Shown: positions 24,532 to 35,052 of the stretch, one piece after another | How the letters are laid out: every line of letters begins with the position of its first letter | Position numbering within the stretch: the stretch's first letter is position 1 | Assembly: GCA_947561395.2 (NCBI GenBank) | Contig: OX387186.1 | Coordinates: 9,289,888 to 9,353,887, forward strand | Source: Buxus sempervirens | Lineage: Eukaryota; Streptophyta; Magnoliopsida; Buxales; Buxaceae | Direction of reading: 5' to 3' | Length of the DNA stretch: 64,000 nt | Made by a program: the position numbers and the translations under genes | The notes under the pieces: model-generated | What the model saw: only the letters and a program-made list of their open reading frames with translations | The model's database searches: none | Told to the model about the DNA's origin: nothing

Positions 24532-24550
24532 TGGCGACTCTGCTGGGGAC
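24532..24550 (+). promoter_or_regulatory. Primer binding site, tRNA-Arg
   Basis: TGGCGACTCTGCTGGGGAC begins three bases after the 5' LTR end. It complements the 3' end of plant tRNA-Arg(ACG) (…CCCCAGCGGAGTCG plus CCA) with one mismatch as I recall that tRNA. tRNA-Arg priming is known for Ogre/Tat-type elements. Confidence 0.8.
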
Positions 24551-25757
24551 TTGTGGATTTTAGCCTTTTGGTGTTTTAGTTCATGTTTTTGATATTTTTT
24601 TTATTTGCTTGCTATTTTGTGTTCTTGAGCATGTTGGGTATGTTTTAAATCTGAATTATTGCTTAAGAATTCATGGGGGTAGAAACATGCTTAATTTTGA
24701 TTTATAGGATTGTTTCTACAAACATGCGTAGGGGAGGTCCGTTTTGATGAACTATGCTTATTTCTTGCTATATTTTTAGGATGGCATGTTTTAATTTTCA
24801 GCATTATCTCCATGATGATTTTGGGTGTATAACATGATCATATGTTTGCATGATAGATGATTTTTTTTTTATGAGCATGTTTTGGGTGCTATAGGATTGC
24901 TTTATTTACTTGTTTATTTTAAATATGCTTTCCTATTATGCCTTGGTTTGTTTATGCATGGCTGCGAAAAGAGTGGCAAGGGTTTGGGACGTTGTGAATG
25001 CACCCTATTTTTACAATGCATTGTGCACCTTTTATTTTTACACAGCCTACCCTTAACCTATAGGAAGTTGAACCCGAATGTGTGTAGCTTGGCGCAACGA
25101 GGTCGATACTTCGGAAAGCGAAAGTGAAAACATTCACCTTAGAACTTTGAGCTAATAATGTGATGATAACGTGGATCTGGGATTCTGGTCATCACTAGGC
25201 TTGAGTGCTAAGTTGCCATTAAGCCAAAACCCAAAACCCCTACGCTTGAAGGTGGAGTTACACGTTTTTGGCTAAAGTACACAATTACGTGGGGATATGG
25301 GTTTGTATGATTGTGGAAGGCCGTGTGCATGGCTTACAAACCAGGGCATAATGCGGATGCCATATTGAAGGTAAACAAGGTAACAAGGTAATCCTATTGT
25401 TTTGCATTATTTTCATGTCATAGGGGTGTCATGGTGCCCATTGGTTCGGGATAAAATTGGTCCCAAAATATGCATATTTTCTAAAATTGGTGCAGCCCAT
25501 AGGAAGAGTTTCTAACTCTGTTTAGAATCAATCCTACCCAATGTTCATACAAGAGGCAACACAAGGGTACCAAATTCTAGAATATGGAGTCAATTTGGAG
25601 GGTACATGTGCCTTCCTAAACACGTGTTTTAGCAAAAAGGCCAAGGTCCACTTTGGGACAGTTTAGAAGCTCTGCAATGGGTGAACCGTACGTTTGGATG
25701 AACAATGAAAGTGATCAAACCATGTAAAAACTGGAAAAATATAACAAGGTTCCGTAA

Positions 25758-25890
25758 AACCGCATTTAGTACACGGGCTGGGCTTGCCCGTATTAGTTAT
25801 ACGGGCTAGGCTCGCCCATGTTTTCCATACGGTCACGGCTTGCTCGTAATTTGAATACGGGCAGGGCTGGACCATACTGTGTATACGGTT
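25758..25890 (+). repeat. 28-bp-spaced palindrome array in the leader (GCCCGTA theme), five units
   Basis: Units start at 25758, 25786, 25814, 25842 and 25870, exactly 28 bp apart. Arms are GCCCGTA/GCTCGTA/GACCATA and TACGGGC/TACGGTT. The motif and spacing match the LTR array, but the inner 7-mers differ, so it is not a simple recent copy of the LTR block. Confidence 0.93.
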
Positions 25891-26040
25891 TTCTCGGAAT
25901 ATTCAACTTGAATTAGTTTTTCCCACTAAAATCTTCCTTTAACCTTTAAATAATGATAAAGGGAAACAAGTTTGAATAAAATGCTTCAAATAATAATAAT
26001 AATAATAATAATTGAAAAAAACATGTGAGAGAAAGGTTCC

Positions 26041-26720
26041 TTGGACTTCAGAAACCCCTTTGAATTTCAGACTTTTCAAAAAACTCTTGGGCCTCTGAAA
26101 GCCTTTGAATTTCAGATTTTTCAAAAAATCCTCGGGCCTCTGAAAGCCTTTGAATTTCAGACTTTTCAAAAAAAAAAAAAAACTCTTGGGCCTCTGAAAG
26201 CCTTTGAATTTCAGATTTTTCAAAAATCCTGGGCCTCTGAAAGCCTTTGAATTTCAGAATCTTTCGGCCTCTGAAAGCCCTTGAATTTCAGAACTCTTGG
26301 GCCTCTGAAAGCCTTTGAATTTCAGACCTTTTTCTTTTGAGCCTCTGAAAGCCTTTGAATTTCAGAACTTTTGGGCCTCTGAAAGCCTTTGAATTTCAGA
26401 CCTTTTTTTTTTGGGCCTCTGAAAGCCTTTGAATTTCAGACCTTTTTCTTTTGGGCCTCTGAAAGCCTTTGAATTTCAGATCTTTGAGCCTCTGAAAGCC
26501 TTTGAATTTCAGACTTCTTTTTTCAAAATATCCCTGGGCCTCTGAAAGCCTTTGAATTTCAGACTTTCATCAAAAATCCTTGGGCCTCTGAAAGCCTTTG
26601 AATTTCAGACCTTTTCCAAAAATATCCCTGGGCTTCTGAAACCCTTTGAATTTTAGACCTTTTTCAAAAAACCTTCTGGGCCTCTGAAAGCCTTTGAATT
26701 TCAGATCTTTCTCTCTTTTG
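26041..26720 (+). repeat. Tandem array of small hairpin-forming units before gag
   Basis: About 15 units of 30-52 bp share GGGCCTCTGAAAGCCTTTGA followed by ATTTCAGA. Each can fold CTGAAA against TTTCAG around a 9-nt loop. Units are separated by variable T-rich linkers (CCTTTTTCTTTTG and similar). Short ORFs on both strands are read-through of the repeat. Confidence 0.92.
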
Positions 26721-26934
26721 TGGGACCTGTTGGAAACCCTAGAATATTCCAACAATCCAATTCAAAAAAAAAAAAAAGCAAATAAAGAAAGAAACAAATC
26801 CAAACTCGTGTTCACCCAGCTTGCACATAGGCATGTGAATGAGATTAAATTGGCACTGATATTTTCTCTTTATTTTTCCAGGTACCAATACACTTGCAAT
26901 CATAGCTCCTGTAACCAGATCAAGAGCTCGCGCC

Positions 26935-29900
26935 ATGAATCCCATTGAAGATGAAGTTGATGCTCCTCATCCAGATGTTGTTCTACTCCAAGAACAAGTG
27001 GCAGGACTAGCCCGAATGCTAGAGAACATACTGTCAGTACAGGCCCAACAAGTGCAGGCCCAACAAATGCAGGCATCCACATCCAACCCTGCACCTCCAC
27101 CCCCAGTCAATATTCCACCTCCAGTGCAACCAACTCCTGAACCCGTTTATGAACCCACCCCTGAACCTATACTGACCAGGGATGAGACAGCTGAGTCAAA
27201 CAAGGCTAAGGAAATGGAAAGGATAAGGGAAGAGGTTGAAAGAAAGTTCATGCATAAGCTAGAAATGATCCAAGATGAACTAAGGGAAGTCAAAGGGGTA
27301 AACAACTTTGGAGGCACCAATTTTGAAGACCTGTGCCTATACCCCAATGTTAACCTGCCGGCTAAGTTTAAGTGCCCAGACTTGGACAAGTATGATGGCA
27401 CTGGTTGCCCCATGAGCCACCTAAAGTTGTATTGCGGTGCCCTATGCCAGTTCGGGCAGGATGAGGGTATCTTGATCCAACTTTTCCAAAGGAGCCTGAC
27501 TGGAACCGCATTAAGATGGTTCGCCACTCTGGACCATGGAAAGATCAAAAGATGGAAGGACCTAGCCGATGCCTTCCTGGCTCAATACCGGTTCAATTCA
27601 GAGATCATGCCAGATAGGTACGACGTCATGAGAATGAGCAAAGGAAGGGATGAAACTGTAAGGCAATATGCCAAGAGGTGGAGGGAGACGGCCTCCCAGG
27701 TCAGGCCACCCATGCTAGAACAGGAGATGATTTCTACTTTCATAAGCACTTTGGGTCAACCATTCTACAGCCACTTGGTGGGTCAGACCACCACTAATTT
27801 TGCAGCTTTGGTTCAAGTGGCCGACCGAATAGAAGACGGGATCAAGTCAGGTAAGATAATTGACCACTCTACCATGGTTAGTCAGCAAGACCCTAATCAG
27901 AAGAAAGGAAGCGGGATAAAAAAGAATGGGAACAAGAAGGAGGGTGAGGTAAACATGGTACAGCCACCATCTGGCCCTAACAAGCCCATACAAATCAACA
28001 TACCTGCTCATTTTCCTACTCCATCTCCATCTACCCAGGCCCCTATGAGGGTTAATGTTCCAGCAGCACCTTCAGACCAAAAAAGGGTTTTTACCAAAGA
28101 GGAAAAGGATGCCTATTTTGCAGCAAGGAGAAATAGGGTTTTCACCCCTATTCCAATGACTCCCTCTCAATTGCTGCCCACTTTATTGCAAGGAGGGTAT
28201 ATCACCTTAAGAGAACCTAATCCGAATGCATCTAAGGGGAGAAATTTTGACCCCTCCACCACTTGTGATTACCATATGGGTGCACCTGGGCACCCTACTG
28301 ACAAGTGCTGGCCTTTGAAACATGCCATTCAGGATTTACTGGACCAGAATACCCTGTCTTTCAATACAGGGGCTCCCAATCCTCCAATAACCGATATTGG
28401 ACAAAACCCACTGCCCCAGCATCACGGGGCAGGTCCATCTAATGTCATAGGAGTCATCTCTTCTGACAAAATAACCTTTGACCCATCTCAATTAATTGCT
28501 CCCATAGGGACAACGGTCAAAGTATATTTTGACAGGAGAAGTGAAGGCAAAGAAATAAATATGATTTCAAAGGGGAATGATAGTGCTGCAAAGAACATTA
28601 GCTCATCTTTGGACCGGGTCGCATCCCTCATGGCCCAGATGAACATCACCAAGCCACCTTTGGTCATTAATTACAATCCATCCACTTTTACTCCGCCCAT
28701 TCAGTCTAAGCCACCATTGGTCATAAATTGTGACCCCCTTAGTGCATCAGTCACTTCTGCAAACCCCCAACCAAAACAACTTCCTCCATTGGTTGTTAAT
28801 GTTCCTATTACTCAGACTTCCATCGCCAAGTCCAAACTTCCCCCATTGGTGGTGAATGTCCCTAAGCCTTCCTACATTGAATCGGCTGTACCATGGAACT
28901 ACAGTGAAGCATTTACCACTACATGCCCTGCAGTTGAAAGCAAGGAAGAAGTAAACCTCATGATGAGGTCAGGAAAATGTGTAGGGGTGGAAGAAAAACA
29001 GAAAGAAACAGAGAAGGAGAAAGAAGAAGAAAAAAATAAAGGCAAGGCCAAGGAAGGGGAAGAGGCCCCTCAGGTAACTAACAGTGAGGCTGCTGACCTC
29101 ATGAAGATAATAAAAAAGAGTGAGTTCAATGTCATCGAGCAGTTGAACAAAGTCCCTGCCCAGATCTCGATTCTGGGACTATTGTTAAATTCTGAAAAAC
29201 ATAGGGACTCCTTGTTAAGGATACTCCAGGGGGCCCATGTGCCTAAAAATATTGAACCAGACCAACTAGGCCGGATGGTTGGTCAAATTTTATCCCACAA
29301 TGTGATAACTTTTTCTGAGACTGAAATCAGTCCAGCAGGGTACCATCATGGGTCGGCTCTCAATGTCTGCCCATTGATAACCTTTGTTAAGCTCAATCTG
29401 GAGCGAAAAAAAATAAAACAAAATGGAAGAATTATAAGAGCATTTGACAGCTCTAAAACACACTCCCTTGGAGAGGTTGAACTGCCGGTCACAATTGGAC
29501 CGTATATTTTTAACATCACATTTGAAGTGATGGATATACCTGCGGCTTTCAACCTACTCCTAGGAAGGCCGTGGATTCATACGGCTAGGGCCATACCATC
29601 TACCCTCCATCAAAGAGTCAAATATATTAGAGGGCAAAAGGTGATTACCGTCCTGGCCGAAATTTTGGTTCCCCCCATGTGGTCCCCTGATGTACCCTGT
29701 ATAGACATGGAAATGACTGCTGAGAAGATGACATTTCACTCTTTCCAATTTGAAACTGTTAATTTCATACCTGGGGGGTATCAGGAAAAAGAAGGAAAGT
29801 TGACCTGTGCTGAGAGAATGGTCAAAAATGTGCTAGAAAAGTACCATTTTCACCCTGGAAAAGGTCTGGGGGTTAACTTACAAGGAAGAATAGAACCGGT

Positions 29901-32900
29901 ACAGATCAAGAAGATGGTTCACAGAGCAGGATTGGGGTCCAAACCAAGGAAATGGAGAAGACAGGGGCAGATAGAAACTATGAAATTCCCTCATATCAGG
30001 GAAACTTTTCCAAAGCTTTCTCACATGATTCAACTGTCTCCTCCTGAGGATCAGTCCAAACCTCCATACTACAATGTCAACCCATTCCAGAAACCTAAAC
30101 CCTCCACAATAGAACCATATGTTCCACCTCCACCTCCACAAGCATCTGGTGGGCCTGGGCCACAGGCAGAACAGGAGCAGGACTTTTCTGAGGACGTAGG
30201 GGCATTCTTTGCCATGACAGAAGACAACCAAGAAAAAGTAGCAGAGGAGCTACCTTTTATTGATTGGGCTGCAGTAGAAGTTCCATCTGGAACTGGCCCT
30301 ACAGAAGAAACAGGCGATGCAACTCACCCAATACTGGTGATCTCTGATGCAGACCCTGAGCTTGAGGAGCAGGCTTGTATCCCTGCCCCAGATTCTGTTA
30401 TTCTGAATAATTTGGAGGAAATTCCTCTTACTTTTGAAGCCGCGTTTGTTTGGCAAATAGACATGGCTTCCAAAAAAAAAACTCCATTAGTGGAATGCCC
30501 TTTTCCTGAAGGTTTTAATGAGCCTTCGTCTTCAAGGAAAGATTTTGTAGAAGGCTCTCAAATAACACAAAAAGATTTTTCAGTTTTTTCTAGAAAAGAT
30601 AAAGTTTTCAAAAAGGTCCAAACCATTTATGAACCATATAAGCAAACGGAATTGGATCAGGATGAGTATGACTTCGACCTTGAGCTCGACTTTGACCTTG
30701 AGCTCGACTTTGACCTAATGGGGGTTGAAGAAGAGACCGAGGACGAAGAAGACGACGTTCCAAAGGAAATCACATATCAATTAGAGCGTCATGAAAAGGG
30801 GGTCCAACCCAATATTGAAGAGACCATATCAATAAACCTAGGGACCGAAGATGACCCAAAAATAGTGAAGATTGGGGTATGTCTATCTGAGGTACAGCGG
30901 GAAGAAATGATACGGTTCTTAGCCGACTATGAAGATGTATTTGCATGGTCGTATCGGGATATGCCAGGGTTAGACACAGACATGGTTGTGCATAGGCTAC
31001 CTATTCTACCAGATGCTAAGCCAGTTAAACAGAAACTGAGAAGGTTAAAACCTGAATGGACATTGAAGGTCAAAGATGAAGTGGTTAAACAATTCCAAGC
31101 CGGATTCTTAGCAGTCTCCACGTACCCTGAATGGCTTGCAAATATAGTGCCAGTACCAAAGAAGGATGGAAATGTCAGAATGTGCGTAGATTACAGAGAC
31201 TTGAATAAGGTAAGTCCAAAGGATGACTTTCCACTTCCACACATAGACATCTTGGTGGATAACACCGCTGTACATAGTCTATTCTCATTCATGGACGGCT
31301 TTTCTGGTTATAATCAGATCAAGATGGCTAAGGAAGACCAAGAGAAGACAGCCTTTATCACCCCTTGGGGTACCTTCCACTACACTGTCATGCCATTTGG
31401 ACTTAAGAACGCTGGGGCAACCTACCAGAGGGCCATGACAGCCTTATTCCATGATATGATCCATAAGGAGATGGAGGTCTATGTGGATGATATGATAGCC
31501 AAATCATGTGAAGAAGAAGACCACTTGATCAACTTGAAGAAGGTATTTGACCGGCTTAGGAAATACAATCTAAGGCTTAACCCTGCGAAGTGTGTCTTTG
31601 GGGCTACATCAGGAAAATTGTTGGGCTTTATAGTAAACAGAAGGGGAATTGAGATTGACCCAGCTAAAGCTAAAGCAATCATCGAAATGCCATCACCTAG
31701 AACGGAGAGGGAGGTTCGTGGTTTTCTTAGAAGGATTCAGTATATAAGCCGGTTCATAGCACAGCTCACCGCTATCTGTGAACCAATTTTCAAACTTCTA
31801 AGAAAGAATAACCCGACAGTCTGGAATAATGATTGCCAAGAAGCCTTTGACACAATAAAGGAGTATTTATTGAACCCACCTGTGTTAGTACCACCCACTC
31901 CAGGAAGACCATTGATTTTATACTTGTCAGTTTTGGAGACATCAATGGGGTGTGTCTTAGGACAGCATGACGATACAGGCAGAAAGGAGAGGGCGATTTA
32001 CTACCTGAGTAAGAAATTTACAGAATATGAAGCAAAGTACTCCCCATTAGAAAAGACTTGTTGTGCCTTAGTGTGGGCAACTCAAAGACTGAGGCACTAT
32101 TTCCTTAGTCATTCCACCTTATTGATATCCCGAATGGACTCTTTGAAGTATCTATTTGAGAAACTGGCTTTAACTGGCGGAACAGCAAAGTGGCAGTTGT
32201 TACTCTCTGAATTTGACCTCACCTATATCACACAGAAGGCCATTAAGGGACAAGCCATTGCAGATCACTTAGCTGCACACCCTTTACCAGAATACCAACC
32301 CTTAAAGACCAACTTCCCTGATGAGGCAATCCTGTTTGCTGAAGAGGAAGAAGGCGAAAGCTCATGGCAAATGTTTTTTGATGGGGCCGCCAATATGAAT
32401 GGAAATGGAATAGGGGCTGTGTTGATCAAGCCAGATGGGGCACATATCCCAATCGCAGTAAAGCTAAGGTTTCAATGCACGAACAATATAGCAGAGTATG
32501 AAGCATGCATAATTGGGTTGCAAGCTGCCTTAAACCATGAAGTAGAGGAACTTGACGTATATGGGGATTCGAGTCTTATCATCTTCCAAACAACTGGTGA
32601 AGGGAAAACCAAGGATCACAAATTGATCCCCTATCACCAGTATTTGGAAGAAATAAGCAATAAATTTACTCGAATTTCCTTCAATTATATGCCAAGGGCC
32701 AAAAATCAGTTTGCGGATGCTCTAGCAACATTGGCTTCAATGGTCAGTATGCCAGAAGGTGTTGATATTAGACCATTGGAAATTGAAGTCAGGGATGAAC
32801 CAGCTTACTGCCTTGTTCTAGAAGAAACCCCAGAAGAAGAAGTACCATGGTTTCAAGACATTAAGAATTTCCTAAATGATCGAAGTTTACCAGAAAATGT

Positions 32901-34095
32901 CACCTCTACAGAGAAAAGAACAATACAGAGGCTGGCAGGACAGTTCTTACTAAGTGGTGGGCAGTTGTACAAAAGATCACACAATGATATACTACTTAGA
33001 TGTGTTGCAAAGACTGAGTCAGAAAGGATAGTTGAAACGGTACATGGAGGAGTGTGTGGACCCCATATGAATGGGCATATGCTTGCCAAGAAGATTCTGC
33101 GATTGGGATATTACTGGTCGACTATGGAGCATGATTGCTATATACACGTCAAAAGATGTCATTTATGCCAAGTGTACGCAGATAACAAGAATGCACCCCC
33201 AAGTGAATTACACAATATGACATCTCCGTGGCCTTTTTCTATGTGGGGTATAGATGTCATTGGAATGATCTCTCCAAAGGCATCAAATGGACATAGATTT
33301 ATACTCGTAGCAATTGATTACTTCACCAAGTAGGTAGAGGCAGCTTCATATGCAAACATTACGAGTAGCCATGTTCTTAAGTTTTTGAAGCACAACATCA
33401 TTTGTCGCTATGGTTTGCCAAGTGCCATAGTGACAGACAATGCTTCAAACCTTAAGAACAAAGACATGAGGAAGATGTGTGAACAATTTCAGATTACCCA
33501 CCACAAGTGAGCGCCTTACAGACCAAAGATGAATGGGGCAGTGGAAGCAGCGAATAAGAATATAAAGAAGATTATTCAAAAAATGGTGGTGAGTTTTAAA
33601 GATTGGCATGAAATGCTGCCACTTGCTCTACACGCTTACAGAACCTCAATCCGGACTTCTACAGGGGCAACCCCATATTTCTTAGTATATGGAATGGAAG
33701 CAGTTTTACCAGTGGAAGTGGAAATACCTTCATTAAGAGTGCTAATGGAAGCTGAATTAGAAGAAGCTGAATGGATACAGTCTAGGCATGATCAACTCAA
33801 TTTAATAGAAGAAAAACATTTGAAGGCACTTAGTCATGGCCAATTATATCGGAAGAGGATGGCCAGGGCTTACAATAAAAAGGTGAAGCCCAGAACTTTC
33901 CAAGAAGGAAATTTGGTATTAAAGAAGATTTTACCCTTTTTGGAAGATCCTCGTGGAAAGTTTAAACCAAATTGGGAAGGGCCTTATATAGTCAAGAAAG
34001 TCCTATCAGGGGGTGCTCTCATCTTAACAGAAATGGATGGGAAGGATTTTCCTGAGCCAATTAACTCTGATGCAGTAAAGAGATATTTTCCATGA
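26935..34095 (+). pseudogene. gag-pol: gag-pol polyprotein of the Tat retrotransposon, two in-frame stops in integrase
   Basis: One frame of about 2387 codons, open for 2132 codons to TAG at 33331-33333, then TGA at 33508-33510, then open to 34093-34095. In order: gag domain (about aa 135-310, with RWFATL and QYRFNSEIMPDRYD); a zinc-knuckle-like C-x2-H-x5-H-x4-C (about aa 443-457); repeated PPLVVN segments; a protease-like region ending LLGRPWIH; a G-patch (about aa 955-1005); an acidic DFDLEL linker; reverse transcriptase with YVDD (about aa 1515); RNase H; a second archaeal-type RNase H (about aa 1810-1940, DGAAN, AEYEA, YGDSS, FADALA); integrase with HHCC zinc finger and D,D,E core. Both stops fall inside the integrase core. 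The protease lacks a visible D-x-G motif. The element would need helper proteins to move. Confidence 0.93.
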
Positions 34096-35052
34096 ATGAA
34101 TATTACTAGGAAATGATCTGAGGCCATTGTTCTTTATATCCCAAAATTTGAATCCCTAGTCAAACCAATTTGAGCCTGTTCGTCTTTTTTTTGTTAAACC
34201 TAAACTGGACTTACAGCCTTATACTGGGGCAAAGCCAATAAGGGCAAGGCCAATAGGGGCAAAAAGAAAAAAAAAATTTTGAGAAAAAAAGAGAGAAAAA
34301 AAAAATAGGGGCAAATAAAAGCCAAATACAAAAGAAAGGGAATGGGATTGAATTCACCATGACTGTAAGTCCAGTTGACCCATTTTCACACTTAGAAAAT
34401 TTTGAGCCTTTAATACCTTTTATTTCATAAACCGAACCTAGCCTTTGTTTCGTCCTATTATTAAGACCTCGGTGATTTTAGTATATTCATTCAACTTTCA
34501 GAGTAAGATTGGTGATGACGGAATGCAGAGGCCAACCCTAGTGAAAACCGTAATTGGCACTAGGGGCAAGAAGGGCAAAAAGAAAAAAAAAGAAGAAAAA
34601 AAAAAGGAGAGAAAAAAATCAAAGGTTGAGTTGATCATGTTGTCTAAATTTAATCAGCATGAGCACTGGAAACTAAGCAGATTAGCAAGGCCAATCATGA
34701 AGGAAAAACCATTAGGGGATGATTCTAAAGGTCACGGGGTAGACAGATTTGGTCTCTCCCTATTGCTTGGACTACCCTTTTCATTATTCAACCTGATTTT
34801 AATTCCTTTAATTATATGTGATTATGTGTTTTGGATCAGCTTTCAAAAAAAATAAATAAATAAATAAATAAAAAACTATACTTTGGCCAGTGATGAGAAA
34901 TCAAATACTTTTTCATAAAACTTTTGTTTTTACAAGCATCTGAGAATTCTGAGGCCAATAATATAAAACCTATTTTTGAATTAAATCTATTATCTTTCCA
35001 CTAATGGAGTTTGCTTTTGTATAAAAGTATGAAAAAAAGAAGATAAAAGAAT
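34096..35052 (+). other. Sequence after pol, between convergent sense and antisense genes
   Basis: Contains a GGGGCAAAGCCAATAAGGGC repeat-like segment (34225-34265), purine-rich A/G tracts (34264-34310, 34575-34620) and an (AAAT)n run at 34850-34873. A 136-codon ORF here is dominated by lysine runs and is not supported as a gene. Related sequence occurs at 55090-55300 in the defective element, which confirms it as conserved 3' noncoding retrotransposon sequence. Confidence 0.6.

Larger units (their letters stand above)
23237..26881 (+). other. Putative leader intron between the LTR R region and gag
   Basis: A consensus donor AATCCAG|GTAAGT (23231-23242) lies about 105 nt after the TATA box. 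A consensus acceptor TATTTTTCCAG|GT (26871-26883) lies 53 nt before the gag ATG at 26935. Splicing would remove the primer site, the leader palindrome array and the repeat at 26041-26720, bringing the gag start close to the cap. The donor is conserved in other LTRs (13163, 58215, reverse near 48462 and 5930), which supports a real signal. No transcript evidence is available. Confidence 0.45.
24551..26934 (+). other. 5' leader of the Tat element (untranslated)
   Basis: No convincing coding sequence. It holds a T-rich segment (24551-24930), a GTTGTGAATGCACCC...AATGCATTGTGCAC self-complementary segment at 24990-25027, a five-unit palindrome array (25758-25890), an (AAT)n run (25989-26011) and a tandem array of CTGAAAGCC...TTTCAG units (26041-26720). 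The last 50 bp before gag follow a splice-acceptor-like site. Confidence 0.7.

Noticed and set aside
24960..25140. Possible tRNA or structured RNA gene in the leader
   Set aside because: A self-complementary segment is present, but no cloverleaf or promoter boxes could be assigned.
34445..34855. 136-codon ORF after pol
   Set aside because: Dominated by a lysine/glutamate run from an A/G tract; lies in noncoding sequence shared with the defective element.
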